Shown here: positions 26,523 through 34,659 of the stretch, piece after piece
Numbering within the stretch: position 1 is the stretch's first letter
How the letters are laid out: the number at the start of each line of letters is the position of its first letter
DNA from: Bacteroidota bacterium
GTDB lineage: Bacteria > Bacteroidota > Bacteroidia > Cytophagales > Cyclobacteriaceae
DNA: 64,000 nucleotides
Assembly: GCA_018267135.1 (NCBI GenBank)
Contig: JAFDZA010000004.1
Coordinates: 186,001 to 250,000 of the forward strand
Reading direction: 5' to 3'
Notes under the pieces: model-generated
Database searches by the model: none
Told to the model about the DNA's origin: nothing
The model's input: only the letters and a program-made list of their open reading frames with translations
Made by a program: the position numbers and the translations under genes

Positions 26523-27730
26523 GATATCTCTGCCTTTTCTTTTTTATGATTGGACTGTCCGCTCAAGCTCAAGACTCCCTTCATCAAACCGGTATAGATA
26601 GTTCTAAGTTGCGCGATCTGCGTGATCTGTTCAAAAAGAAAAATAAAACCACTAAGAAAAAAATTGAAGTAGCCGTAGCGCCTGATTTTACCTACTTGCC
26701 GGCAGCCGGCTATTCGATGCAAACCGGTTTTGCCGGTGTGGTTACGGCTAATCTTTCTTTCCGGCTGGCTAAAGGAAAAGAGGCCAAGCAATCGACCATC
26801 AATACCAGTTTTACTTATTCTCAATACAACCAAACCATTTTACCGATTATGGCCAACATCTGGAGCAAAAATGGTAAATGGAATTACATTGTAGATTGGC
26901 GTTATATGAATTATCCCTCGCCCACGTGGGGGCTGGCAGGAAGAAAAGATCCCAACGATAAAAGCGGCACCGGCAACGGCTACACCATCAATTTTAAGTA
27001 TTGGAAAATTCACCAGATGGTGCTACGGGCTTTGTCTAAAAACGTGTTTGTGGGAACAGGCTATTATTTCGATAAATTTACCGATATTAGTGAGCTGGGA
27101 GCCAACGGCCTGCCGGCTCCTCCCGATACCTATTTAAAAAAGCAAGGACTTACTACCCGCGATGAGGTAGGCATCGGTATCCCTTTTCGTTTTCTGCTCG
27201 ACTCGCGACTTAACCAGTTAAACCCTAATCAGGGGTGGTATCTAAGTGTTACCTGGCGCGACAATCTGGTATCGCTGGGCAGTAAGAAAAACTGGTCATC
27301 GCTGGTTATTGATGTGCGCAAATATTTTCAGATCACTCGTTCGGGCAACACGTTGGCATTTTGGGCTTATACCTGGCGCAGTGACAGAGGCACTCCGTAC
27401 TTAATGTTGCCCAGCACGGGCTGGGATGATTCGTACAACACCGGGCGGGGATATATTCAGGGGAGATTCCGAAGTAATGTGATGAATTATCTGGAGGGCG
27501 AATACCGGTTTAGAATTACCCGCAGTGGCATACTGGGCATGGTGCTGTTTGCCAATGTGCAATCGTATAAAGAAAATTTAGTTTCCGGGCGCGAAGTGTT
27601 GGCACCGGGGGCCGGCACCGGCCTGCGCATTAAACTCAATAAAAACTCGGGTGCCAATCTGTGCATAGATTATGGCATTGGGCAAAATGGCTCGCAGGGC
27701 TTCTTCGTCAATTTGGGCGAAGTTTTCTAA
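26519..27730 (+). CDS. Outer-membrane beta-barrel protein (BamA/surface-antigen-like)
   Basis: The 403-residue protein has a signal peptide (MRYLCLFFFMIGLSAQAQ). A short charged linker (DLFKKKNKTTKKK) precedes a predicted 14-16 strand barrel with alternating residues (EVAVAPDFTYLPAAGYSMQTGFAGVVTANLSFRL) and a strand-final aromatic pattern (SQGFFVNLGEVF). The style matches the 'Surface antigen' barrel half of BamA/TamA without POTRA domains. It begins inside purL's stop codon (4-bp overlap), an odd partner for a cytosolic purine enzyme. The function is unknown. Confidence 0.8.
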   Translation: MRYLCLFFFMIGLSAQAQDSLHQTGIDSSKLRDLRDLFKKKNKTTKKKIEVAVAPDFTYLPAAGYSMQTGFAGVVTANLSFRLAKGKEAKQSTINTSFTYSQYNQTILPIMANIWSKNGKWNYIVDWRYMNYPSPTWGLAGRKDPNDKSGTGNGYTINFKYWKIHQMVLRALSKNVFVGTGYYFDKFTDISELGANGLPAPPDTYLKKQGLTTRDEVGIGIPFRFLLDSRLNQLNPNQGWYLSVTWRDNLVSLGSKKNWSSLVIDVRKYFQITRSGNTLAFWAYTWRSDRGTPYLMLPSTGWDDSYNTGRGYIQGRFRSNVMNYLEGEYRFRITRSGILGMVLFANVQSYKENLVSGREVLAPGAGTGLRIKLNKNSGANLCIDYGIGQNGSQGFFVNLGEVF

Positions 27731-27775
27731 AAAAGATTTTTCATATTTGCAGAACACAATCAAAATATTCTAAAT

Positions 27776-28258
27776 ATGAAAAAGAACAATTTTAAATTTC
27801 TTGTCTTGGCCTTTTTTTTAATGGCGGGCTCCTCTGCTTTCGCCCAGTTTTCAGCCGGCTTTAATCTGGGCATCCCTACCGGCAACTGGTCTAACGGCTG
27901 GGGCTTAGGGTGGGGGCTTGATGCGCGGTATGAAGCGCCTATTCAAGATCAACTGAATTGGACGGCTTCATTAGGGTTTAATTCTTTTAGCGGCAAAAAT
28001 GGTATCAGTTCGGCTACGATAGTGCCGGTTACAGGAGGTATTAAATACTATTTTCAGAAAAGCAATGCCGGAGCTTACATAGGTGGCGATTTGGGTATCT
28101 ACTTTTGGTCGTCTTCGGGTTACAGCACTAACCGTGTGGGGCTGGCTCCCGTGTTGGGGTATCGGGCTAATCAATTCGATTTCTCGTTTCGATATAATGC
28201 CGTGGCCGATTATAGTTATGCAGGCTTAAGGGTGGCTTATCTTTTTTCCGGAAAGTAA
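27776..28258 (+). CDS. Small outer-membrane beta-barrel protein
   Basis: The 160-residue product has a clear Sec signal (MKKNNFKFLVLAFFLMAGSSAFAQ). A roughly 8-stranded barrel of the OmpA/OprF or outer-membrane-protein-beta-brl type follows (FSAGFNLGIPTGNWSNGWGLGWGLDARYEAP, GGIKYYFQKSNAGAYIGGDLGIYFW), and it ends in LRVAYLFSGK. The family is common in Bacteroidota, with unknown ligands. A strong bidirectional terminator follows. Confidence 0.82.
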   Translation: MKKNNFKFLVLAFFLMAGSSAFAQFSAGFNLGIPTGNWSNGWGLGWGLDARYEAPIQDQLNWTASLGFNSFSGKNGISSATIVPVTGGIKYYFQKSNAGAYIGGDLGIYFWSSSGYSTNRVGLAPVLGYRANQFDFSFRYNAVADYSYAGLRVAYLFSGK

Positions 28259-28274
28259 GAATAAAAAAAACGGG

Positions 28275-28306
28275 AAGAGGCTGTCTTAACAAGGCAGCCT
28301 CTTTTG
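28275..28306. terminator. Bidirectional intrinsic terminator between barrel gene and YebC gene
   Basis: A 13-bp stem with one G-T pair (AAGAGGCTGTCTT / AAGGCAGCCTCTT, loop AAC) is followed by TTTTGTTT on the plus strand and, on the minus strand, by a long T run. It separates two convergent genes. Confidence 0.75.
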
Positions 28307-28307
28307 T

Positions 28308-29015
28308 TTAGGCCAGGTTGTGATAGACGTTTTGCACATCGTCATCTTCTTCAATAGCTTCAATGCACTTGAGCACTTCGTCTTGCTCGCTCTCGCTTAG
28401 CTCTTTAGTGGTAGTAGGAATGTATTGCAGGGCCGAACTTTTGGCATCCATTTTTTTGGATTCCAGAAATTTCTGAAAATGACCAAACTCGGTAAACTTG
28501 GTATAAATAGTGATCGCTTCTTCGTCTTGCTGAATATCTTCTGCACCGGCATCAATCAGGTCGAGTTCAATTTCTTCCAGATTTAATTTTGAAGGATCAA
28601 ATTTAAAAACACCCTTTCGTTCAAACAGAAAAGCCACCGACCCTGAGTTGCCCATGCTACCTCCGTTTTTTGAAAAATGCACGCGCACGTTAGCTACCGT
28701 GCGCGTGGGGTTGTCGGTAGCACACTCTACCATGACGGGCACCCCATGGGGGGCATAGCCCTCATATACTATTTCCTGAAAATCTTTTTCTTCTTTAGAG
28801 GAAGCACGCTTAATGGCCGACTCCACCCGGTCTTTAGGCATATTTACCCCTTTGGCGTTTTGTATGGCCATACGCAACTTAGGGTTGTTATCGGGATTGG
28901 GGCCACTCTGCTTTACGGCAATAGCAATGTCTTTGCCGATGCGGGTAAATGCTTTGGCCATCCGGTCGAACCGGGCAAACATTTTATGCTTTCGTTTTTC
29001 AAAGATGCGTCCCAT
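28308..29015 (-). CDS. YebC/PmpR-family (TACO1-like) protein
   Basis: The family was named as DNA-binding regulators, but TACO1/YebC proteins are now linked to ribosome function at polyproline stretches. The start at 29015 (MGRIFEKRKHKMFARFDRMAK) was chosen over the longer frame at 29063, giving 235 residues and the conserved 'MGR.fe.RK...' opening. The core motif NPKLRMAIQNAKGVNMPKDRVESAIKRA is at about 48-75, and YEGYAPHGVPVMVECATDNPTRTVANVR at about 88-115. Domains 2 and 3 follow to the end. Confidence 0.92.
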   Translation of the reverse strand: MGRIFEKRKHKMFARFDRMAKAFTRIGKDIAIAVKQSGPNPDNNPKLRMAIQNAKGVNMPKDRVESAIKRASSKEEKDFQEIVYEGYAPHGVPVMVECATDNPTRTVANVRVHFSKNGGSMGNSGSVAFLFERKGVFKFDPSKLNLEEIELDLIDAGAEDIQQDEEAITIYTKFTEFGHFQKFLESKKMDAKSSALQYIPTTTKELSESEQDEVLKCIEAIEEDDDVQNVYHNLA

Positions 29016-29091
29016 ACTTTTTTTTAAAAATTTTTGCGCAACAAAAATACTATTTGTAGGCAATAGTCCATAGCCCTATAATTATAGACCG

Positions 29092-29122
29092 TTGATTATT
29101 GTCGGCTGTCTATTTATTTTTG
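29092..29122 (+). promoter_or_regulatory. Promoter of the 35-residue basic protein gene
   Basis: TTG (29092-29094), a 20-bp spacer and TATTTTTG (29115-29122) give a full match to the Bacteroidota promoter TTG-N17-23-TAnnTTTG. The box ends 23 bp before the ATG of the small gene, giving a leader of about 17-20 nt. Confidence 0.65.
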
Positions 29123-29145
29123 GAAATAACTTAAACACCACAACT

Positions 29146-29253
29146 ATGTCAAAAGGAATGGATAAGAAAAAAGAAACCAAAAAAGAAGCTAAAAAATCGT
29201 TGAAAGAGAAACGGGCAGAGAAGCGTGCCAAGCGTGATCAAAAGAACGGGTAG
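29146..29253 (+). CDS. 35-residue Lys/Glu-rich basic protein
   Basis: Too short for standard ORF cut-offs, but well supported: a consensus promoter 23 bp upstream and an intrinsic terminator 38 bp after the stop make it a monocistronic unit. The product starts MSKGMDKKKETKKEAKK and ends KRAKRDQKNG. About two-thirds of residues are charged, mostly Lys, Arg and Glu, with no hydrophobic core, so it should be disordered or helical only on binding. Nucleic-acid or ribosome association is an inference from composition. I recall similar short Lys-rich proteins in other Bacteroidota but cannot confirm homology here. Confidence 0.65.
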   Translation: MSKGMDKKKETKKEAKKSLKEKRAEKRAKRDQKNG

Positions 29254-29291
29254 TTGGGTTTCTCTTTATCAATAGAAAAACCCTCTTCAGA

Positions 29292-29326
29292 AAAATCCTC
29301 TTCAACGTATGAGGAGGATTTTTTTG
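29292..29326 (+). terminator. Intrinsic terminator after the small basic protein gene
   Basis: AAAATCCTC pairs with GAGGATTTT around a short loop, followed by a run of T. It lies between the small gene and the convergent barrel gene, and its A-rich 5' flank would also serve the minus strand. Confidence 0.65.
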
Positions 29327-29328
29327 TT

Positions 29329-30153
29329 TTACCTTTTTCTTTTTCCTATCGGAAAAGAAGCACCAGCCTCATACGTCCATTGCAGAGAATAAAAGTGATG
29401 CACAGCCCGGCCTAAATGTTCGTGGCCCAGTTTGGTATTGGTGTAGTTGGCAAATGCTCCTTGCATATCGGTTTGAATAAAAAAATGTTTTAAAAAGGAT
29501 ATTCGCATACCTCCGCTGAGTGCGCCTACCCATCCGTGATAATGAAAATAGCCCGGATCGCTGTCTCCTAATATGGTATCAATGGTATAAGAAATCATGG
29601 GCCCCACACCCGCTTTTAAGATAGCCGATATTTGAATTTTTTCGCGATTTAAAATAGACTGTCTTTTTACCACATTGAAGAGCAGATAATTGTTTCCATT
29701 GGTATGCTGAAGATGAACGGTGTCGGGATTCAGCGGAGCTATGCGATCGATGGGGGTTCCGTGTATCTGTCCTTTAAGGTGAATCATCTGCCAGTCGGTA
29801 ACAACATATTTAAGGTGGTTCCAGGCTACTTCAAACCCCAGCCCGTATCGGTTGTTAAGGTCATAACCAATGGTGAGGTCATATTCGGGAATGGTTAGCC
29901 GGTCTAATTGCCACCATCGCCACATATCGGGTTTATCATGTGCTTTGGCATCGAACAACATAAAGTCGTAACTGTTGGCCGGATTCACATCGTGCCGGTA
30001 AATATGAATATTGCTTTTGCTGTACCAATCGCGGTTATACCCCCAAGAAAAATAAAACCGGCCTGCGCGGGTACTTGAAGGTGAGGTAGATTGGGCGGGG
30101 GAACTTCCATAAATGACTGTCATCAGCGGAAGCAGGGCTATAAATTTAATCAA
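29329..30153 (-). CDS. Exported beta-barrel-like hypothetical protein
   Basis: This 274-residue protein is of unknown function. Translation seems to start at a TTG (30153), giving a signal-like start (IKFIALLPLMTVIYGSSPAQS); the first in-frame ATG is 30 bp further on and would spoil the signal peptide. The rest is rich in aromatic residues and alternating strands (RFYFSWGYNRDWYSKSN, YDLTIGYDLNNRYGLGFEVAW, WTYEAGASFPIG), as in outer-membrane barrels of 10-12 strands. Several His cluster in KLGHEHLGRAVHHFY. No family name can be given. It converges on the small basic protein gene. Confidence 0.68.
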   Translation of the reverse strand: MIKFIALLPLMTVIYGSSPAQSTSPSSTRAGRFYFSWGYNRDWYSKSNIHIYRHDVNPANSYDFMLFDAKAHDKPDMWRWWQLDRLTIPEYDLTIGYDLNNRYGLGFEVAWNHLKYVVTDWQMIHLKGQIHGTPIDRIAPLNPDTVHLQHTNGNNYLLFNVVKRQSILNREKIQISAILKAGVGPMISYTIDTILGDSDPGYFHYHGWVGALSGGMRISFLKHFFIQTDMQGAFANYTNTKLGHEHLGRAVHHFYSLQWTYEAGASFPIGKRKR

Positions 30154-30350
30154 AGTAAAAATAGAATTAGTAAGGCTTTTGCGAAATTAAAACCGGGCGC
30201 AAACCTAAAAAAAAAAATGATACGTCTATTCTTTTTTATGCCGGCAAGGCAACCTGTTTTCTGTTTTTTTACAGGCAATGAGCTGCTTGGTCAATCTGTT
30301 TTTTTGTAATGGGTTCGGCAAACACTATAGTCCCGATTGGTTTTAGTTGT

Positions 30351-30812
30351 CTATACTGAGTGGACAGTGCTTTCGTATTCTTTATCAACATTTAATTGTG
30401 CCCCGGAGGCAGCCTGCACGGCCAGAAAATCGCACCGTTCGTTTTCAGTATGCCCGGCATGTCCTTTTATCCAAACGAATTTGGGTTTATACGTTTTATG
30501 CAGTGGTATGTATTGTTTCCATAAATCTACATTGGCTTTGTCTTTAAAATTTTTCTTTTCCCAATTCCAAAGCCAACCTTTTTCAACAGCTTCCACCACA
30601 TATTTTGAGTCGGAGTAAATCGTAACCGGAATTCCGTTTTTTTTCAGAGCCTGTAGCCCACGGATAACCGCCAGCAACTCCATGCGGTTGTTGGTGGTGA
30701 GCCGAAACCCTTCCGAAAGTTCTTTTTCGGCCTGATTAAATTTCAGAATAGTACCATAACCGCCCGGCCCCGGGTTGCCCTGTGCGGCCCCATCAGTATA
30801 GATGCGGATCAT
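30351..30812 (-). CDS. rnhA: Ribonuclease HI
   Basis: RNase HI cleaves the RNA strand of RNA-DNA hybrids. The 153-residue product has the full catalytic set: Asp in IYTDGAAQGNPGPGG (residue 7), Glu in TTNNRMELLAV, Asp in VTIYSDSKYVVEA and the last Asp in TENERCDFLAVQA. The length is normal. The gene overlaps the MarC gene by 4 bp. The short tail after the last helix is typical of bacterial RNase HI without the HBD domain. Confidence 0.93.
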   Translation of the reverse strand: MIRIYTDGAAQGNPGPGGYGTILKFNQAEKELSEGFRLTTNNRMELLAVIRGLQALKKNGIPVTIYSDSKYVVEAVEKGWLWNWEKKNFKDKANVDLWKQYIPLHKTYKPKFVWIKGHAGHTENERCDFLAVQAASGAQLNVDKEYESTVHSV

Positions 30813-31381
30813 GTAGTGGGGAACACATTAGATTTAAAAATCTTCACCGCAATGGCCAGCAAGATCATACCAAAAACCCTGCGCAAAACGGCAAAGCCGG
30901 AATTGCCCAGCACCCGCTCCAGCCATGAAATGCTGCGAAGCACAATGTAGATGATAATCAGGTTTAGCAAAATGCCGATCAGCACATTGATTTCTTCGTA
31001 CACCGCCCGCAGCGACAAGATGGTGGTAAGGGTGCCGGCTCCGGCAATGAGTGGAAAGGCCAGTGGCACGACCGATCCCGAGCCTTTGGCATCGGGGTCA
31101 TCTTTAATTAAAGTAATGCCCAATATCATTTCCATGGCCACGATAAAAATAACAATGGCTCCGGCCACAGCAAAGGAAGCCACATCTAACCCAAAAAGCT
31201 GTAAAATAGATTGACCTAAATATAGAAAACTCACCATTAGCACTGCTGAAATAAGCGTGGCCTTCTCGGTATGTATGCGGCCTTCTCTCTTTTTAATCAG
31301 GATGATGAACGGAACCGAGCCGATAATATCAATGACCGAAAATAGAATAAGCGTAACCGAAAAAATTTCTTTAATATCCAT
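30809..31381 (-). CDS. MarC-family integral membrane protein
   Basis: The 190-residue protein has six predicted transmembrane segments: about 8-28, 40-60, 65-90, 108-130, 135-150 and 168-188. MarC-family signatures include SVIDIIGSVPFIIL near the start and PLAFPLIAGAGTLTTILSL in the middle. Members were once called multiple-antibiotic-resistance proteins, but the transport function is not established. The gene is 13 bp after the carbonic anhydrase gene stop and overlaps rnhA by 4 bp. Confidence 0.9.
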   Translation of the reverse strand: MDIKEIFSVTLILFSVIDIIGSVPFIILIKKREGRIHTEKATLISAVLMVSFLYLGQSILQLFGLDVASFAVAGAIVIFIVAMEMILGITLIKDDPDAKGSGSVVPLAFPLIAGAGTLTTILSLRAVYEEINVLIGILLNLIIIYIVLRSISWLERVLGNSGFAVLRRVFGMILLAIAVKIFKSNVFPTT

Positions 31382-31394
31382 AGGGAAGTATTCG

Positions 31395-32039
31395 TTAGCG
31401 GGGTTTCAATTTGTAAATGGAGGGAAGTGTGGAATAGTCTTTCATCGAAACTTCCATATCTTTAATGAGCCCATCGGCTACGTCATACACCCATCCGTGT
31501 ATCCAGGGGCCGCCTCTTTTCTGCCACGAATTTTGGATGATGGAGGTTTGGCTCAGATCGAGTACCTGCTCAATTACGTTATACTCAACCAGCGCATTTT
31601 CACGCTCATGAATATTTTTGATTTTTTCCAATTCTTCGCGATACATCAGATACACATCTTTAATGTGCCGGATCCAGTTATCAATAATTCCATATTGGTT
31701 GTTATCCAGCGCAGCGCGTATGCCCCCGCATCCGTAATGGCCGCAGACGATGACGTGTTTTACTTCCAGAATATTAACGGCATAGTCGAGCACGCTGAGC
31801 ATATTCATATCGGTGTGGATGACCATATTGGCAATGTTGCGATGTACAAATACTTCGCCCGGGTCGGTGCCGGTAATCTGGTTGGCCGGCACGCGGCTGT
31901 CAGAGCAGCCAATCCACAAAAACTTGGGGCGTTGCTGGTTTGCCAGGCGTTTAAAAAAATGGGGGTCTTCATTATTTCGCTTAGCCACCCATTCTCGGTT
32001 CTGTTGCAGTAAGGCTTCGTACGATTTCCAGTGCTCCAT
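31395..32039 (-). CDS. Beta-class carbonic anhydrase
   Basis: This enzyme interconverts CO2 and bicarbonate with one zinc per subunit. The 214-residue product has the ligands in order: Cys and Asp-Arg dyad in IGCSDSRVPANQI (about 43-53), and His and Cys in VCGHYGCGGIRAAL (about 97-108). The C-terminal part (VYDVADGLIKDMEVSM) is typical of the plant/E. coli Can type. It is transcribed with aroQ upstream (15-bp gap) and with MarC and rnhA downstream. A second, unrelated gamma-type protein is encoded at 5.2 kb. Confidence 0.93.
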   Translation of the reverse strand: MEHWKSYEALLQQNREWVAKRNNEDPHFFKRLANQQRPKFLWIGCSDSRVPANQITGTDPGEVFVHRNIANMVIHTDMNMLSVLDYAVNILEVKHVIVCGHYGCGGIRAALDNNQYGIIDNWIRHIKDVYLMYREELEKIKNIHERENALVEYNVIEQVLDLSQTSIIQNSWQKRGGPWIHGWVYDVADGLIKDMEVSMKDYSTLPSIYKLKPR

Positions 32040-32054
32040 AGTGGTTGCTTTAGT

Positions 32055-32483
32055 TTATGATTGAGGTGCTGATAAAAAATATTGTAGAGCTAATTGATAG
32101 CCTCGCAGCCCTAGCCCTGTAATCAGCCCCTGGCATTTAGAAGTAATCAGACTTTTATGTCGAAATTCTTCGCGGACATAGACGTTGCTGATGTGCACTT
32201 CTATAACCGGAGTCTTAATTGCCCCGATGGCATCGTGAATGGCTACAGAAGTGTGGGTGTAACCTCCGGCATTCAGAATGATTCCGTCAAATGAAAAACC
32301 TACTTCGTGCAGTTTGTTGATGATCTCGCCTTCTATGTTCGATTGGTAGTACTTGAGTTCTACTGATGGAAACGATTGTTTCATTTTTTCAAAGAAGGAG
32401 TCAAAAGATTCGCTGCCGTACACGCTGGGTTCGCGTTGGCCAAGCAAATTCAGATTGGGGCCGTTGATGATCTGGATATTCAT
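32055..32483 (-). CDS. aroQ: 3-dehydroquinate dehydratase, type II
   Basis: AroQ catalyses the third step of the shikimate pathway. The start at 32483 (MNIQIINGPNLNLLG) was chosen over the frame opening at 32498 because it gives the exact family start and 142 residues. Motifs: NGPNLNLLGQREPSVYG (active-site Arg and flexible-lid Tyr), ILNAGGYTHTSVAIHDAI (active-site His/Asn), VEVHISNVYVREEFRHKS (second His), and a C-terminal GLGLRGYQLALQY helix. It heads the run aroQ-carbonic anhydrase-marC-rnhA. Confidence 0.94.
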   Translation of the reverse strand: MNIQIINGPNLNLLGQREPSVYGSESFDSFFEKMKQSFPSVELKYYQSNIEGEIINKLHEVGFSFDGIILNAGGYTHTSVAIHDAIGAIKTPVIEVHISNVYVREEFRHKSLITSKCQGLITGLGLRGYQLALQYFLSAPQS

Positions 32484-32614
32484 TATTTTAAAACTCAAAA
32501 GTTCGAAGTTTATCGGGTAAACTCAAAACAAGATTTAATTCTACTGGCTAAAAATGTATTTCTTTATGGGTAATCTGGGTTAAATTTGAACTAAAAAAAC
32601 GAAACAAAAGAATT

Positions 32615-33514
32615 TTGAATTGGGAAACCTACATCAAACAATTTGGCCAGTATCTTAAACTGGAGCGGTCGCTTTCGCAAAACTCGATAGATGCTTACGT
32701 ACGCGATGTAGAAAAACTTTCTCAGTTTATTGAGATATCGAAAATTAATAAAAGCCCACTAAAAACTTCCGGTAAAGATTTACAAAAGTTTATTGAGTAT
32801 ATCAGTGAGTTGGGGATGAGCGCTTACTCGCAGGCACGTATTCTTTCAGGGATTAAAGCCTTCTACAAATTTTTGAATTACGAAGAATTAATGGAAGCGA
32901 ACCCGGCCGCTTTATTGGAAGGCCCCAAGCTGGGGCGAAAACTGCCCGATACCCTTGAATATCCAGAAATCGTAAATCTGTTGGAAGCCATTGATCTTTC
33001 TAAGCCGGAAGGCGGTCGCAACCGTGCCATGCTGGAAGTGTTGTATAGCTCGGGTTTGCGGGTAAGCGAACTGGTAGAGTTAAAGTTGCCAAATGTCTAT
33101 TTTGATATTGGCTTTTTGCGAGTGATTGGTAAAGGCAATAAGGAGCGGCTGGTGCCCATAGGCCGTGATGCCATGAAGTTTTTAAAAATTTATATCGAAC
33201 AGATACGGGTGCTTATTCCCAAACAAAAAGGGTTTGAGAGTTATGTATTCTTAAACCGGGCAGGCCGGAAGCTTACACGGGTTATGGTTTTTTTAATTAT
33301 TAAAAACCTGGCGGCAAAAACAGGACTGAAGAAGACCATCAGCCCCCACACATTCCGCCATTCGTTTGCCACACACCTGATTGAAGGCGGAGCCGATCTT
33401 CGGGCTGTACAAGAAATGCTTGGCCACGAATCTATTACCACAACCGAAATCTATACTCACCTCGACCGCGATTATTTGCGACAGATAGTACAAGAATTTC
33501 ATCCCCGTTCTTAG
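32615..33514 (+). CDS. xerD: Tyrosine recombinase XerD
   Basis: XerD with XerC resolves chromosome dimers at dif. The 299-residue product starts at a TTG codon (no in-frame ATG precedes the family start; residue 3 onward reads WETYIKQFGQYLKLERSLSQNSI). It has the SAM-like N-terminal core-binding domain (about 2-90) and a catalytic domain with the complete set Arg149, His245, Arg248, His271 and nucleophile Tyr280 (HTFRHSFATHL ... GHESITTTEIYTH). A TAAATTTG -7 box at 32581-32588 lies 27 bp upstream. It has all features of the housekeeping enzyme and nothing suggesting a mobile-element integrase. Confidence 0.9.
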   Translation: MNWETYIKQFGQYLKLERSLSQNSIDAYVRDVEKLSQFIEISKINKSPLKTSGKDLQKFIEYISELGMSAYSQARILSGIKAFYKFLNYEELMEANPAALLEGPKLGRKLPDTLEYPEIVNLLEAIDLSKPEGGRNRAMLEVLYSSGLRVSELVELKLPNVYFDIGFLRVIGKGNKERLVPIGRDAMKFLKIYIEQIRVLIPKQKGFESYVFLNRAGRKLTRVMVFLIIKNLAAKTGLKKTISPHTFRHSFATHLIEGGADLRAVQEMLGHESITTTEIYTHLDRDYLRQIVQEFHPRS

Positions 33515-33555
33515 GAAAGCCTGTTATTTGCAATTGCTTTTAGCTACATTTGGTT

Positions 33556-34071
33556 ATGAAATCTTTTGCTTTTGTTTTCCTGTTTACACCTTTCATTGGC
33601 TTCAGTCAGGAAATAAAAATTGAGTACGACAAGAAGCACGATTTTACCCAGTATAAAACTTTTTCTTTTGGCGAAAGCCAGATCAGCATTCCGTCTGACC
33701 GAAAAGGGTTGAACAAAGCCAGCATTGAAAAATGGATACGCACGGGTGTCATACGCGAGCTGGAATTTAAAGGACTGAAAAAAGTAGATTCGCTGGCCGA
33801 TTTGATAGTATCGTATGTTATGATTACCGAACAACGTTATGATGTACAGCAACTTGGCCCGGCCGGGATGTCGCCTAATTCCAGCGATCGTACCTGGTCC
33901 AGAAACTACAATGAAAATACGTTGGTAATCGATCTAAACGACCGAAAAAATAATTTGGTGTGGCGCATTAATGCCGTAGATGATATTGCCGAGAAAGAAG
34001 CCGAACGCACCATCGATCTGATTGTGGTAAAAGGTTTTAAAAAATTCGCCAAAGCCTCCCGAAAAAAATAA
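33556..34071 (+). CDS. DUF4136 domain protein (exported)
   Basis: The 171-residue product has a short signal peptide (MKSFAFVFLFTPFIGFSQ) and no lipobox. The core IKIEYDKKHDFTQYKTFSFGE ... NKASIEKWIRTGVIRELEFKGLKKVDSLADLIVSYV is the DUF4136 pattern of small periplasmic proteins with a 'D.s.y.tfaw' opening and an 'i...l..kGl......DllV.y' middle. The function is unknown. It follows xerD by 41 bp and converges on the exonuclease gene. Confidence 0.85.
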   Translation: MKSFAFVFLFTPFIGFSQEIKIEYDKKHDFTQYKTFSFGESQISIPSDRKGLNKASIEKWIRTGVIRELEFKGLKKVDSLADLIVSYVMITEQRYDVQQLGPAGMSPNSSDRTWSRNYNENTLVIDLNDRKNNLVWRINAVDDIAEKEAERTIDLIVVKGFKKFAKASRKK

Positions 34072-34077
34072 AGTAAG

Positions 34078-34659
34078 CTATTTTTTTAGTTTGTTGTAAA
34101 TCTCATAACACACCCACGCATCGGTGGCGGCATAGCTGATCTGCTTTTCATTTAACACGGCCGACTCCCAATTGCTGGTTTGTGCTGACTTAGAAACCCG
34201 GAAGCCCAACAACAAGCCGGTTAGTTTTTTTACCCCTTCTTCCTGATACCCGGCTTTTCGTGCCATCTCGGCCAATTCAATAATTCCGTTTGGTTCAAAA
34301 TTCTGCAAACGCTGCAATGCTTTAATATCATCGCGCAATGCAATGCCCGCCTTCAATACATTTTGGTTTTGCAGAAATTGAATAACCTCTCCGGTTACTC
34401 CGGTTTTGTTCAGCCTGAAAAGAAACACTTTGTTGGGCAAGGCCACTTGCATTAAGGCTACGTTGTTTTGATGGCCGCGTACAAAAACAGGTTTTGTTTC
34501 GGTATCAAAACCAACCACCGGATAGGATTGAATTTCTTCAAAAGCCGGTGCCATCTCCTGAAGACGATCTACCAACTGCACGGAACCCGAAAAGGCCCCC
34601 AATGGAAGCTGATTAATTTCTTCGAGCGTGATGGTGGGTTTAAGTGGTAAGCCCGACAT
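34078..34659 (-). CDS. 3'-5' exonuclease of the RNase D (DEDDy) family
   Basis: The 193-residue DEDD exonuclease domain stands alone, without the HRDC domains of full RNase D. Motifs: Asp and Glu in VVGFDTETKPVF (Exo I), Asp in LKAGIALRDDIKALQ (Exo II), and Tyr and Asp in QISYAATDAWVCYEIYNKL (Exo III, DEDDy type). It resembles stand-alone WRN-exonuclease-like proteins that trim RNA or DNA ends. The first base of its start codon overlaps the stop of the saccharopine dehydrogenase-like gene, suggesting coupling, but their functions do not obviously relate. Confidence 0.88.
   Translation of the reverse strand: MSGLPLKPTITLEEINQLPLGAFSGSVQLVDRLQEMAPAFEEIQSYPVVGFDTETKPVFVRGHQNNVALMQVALPNKVFLFRLNKTGVTGEVIQFLQNQNVLKAGIALRDDIKALQRLQNFEPNGIIELAEMARKAGYQEEGVKKLTGLLLGFRVSKSAQTSNWESAVLNEKQISYAATDAWVCYEIYNKLKK

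Noticed and set aside
30154..30350. Possible gene in the 197-bp gap after the barrel protein gene
   Set aside because: Short plus-strand frames here have poor composition (runs of Phe/Lys from AT tracts) and no promoter box; nothing supportable was seen.
33545..33552. TACATTTG box before the DUF4136 gene
   Set aside because: It matches the -7 consensus but lies only 4 bp before the ATG and the nearest TTG is 14 bp away, so it is probably chance; the gene is likely transcribed with xerD.
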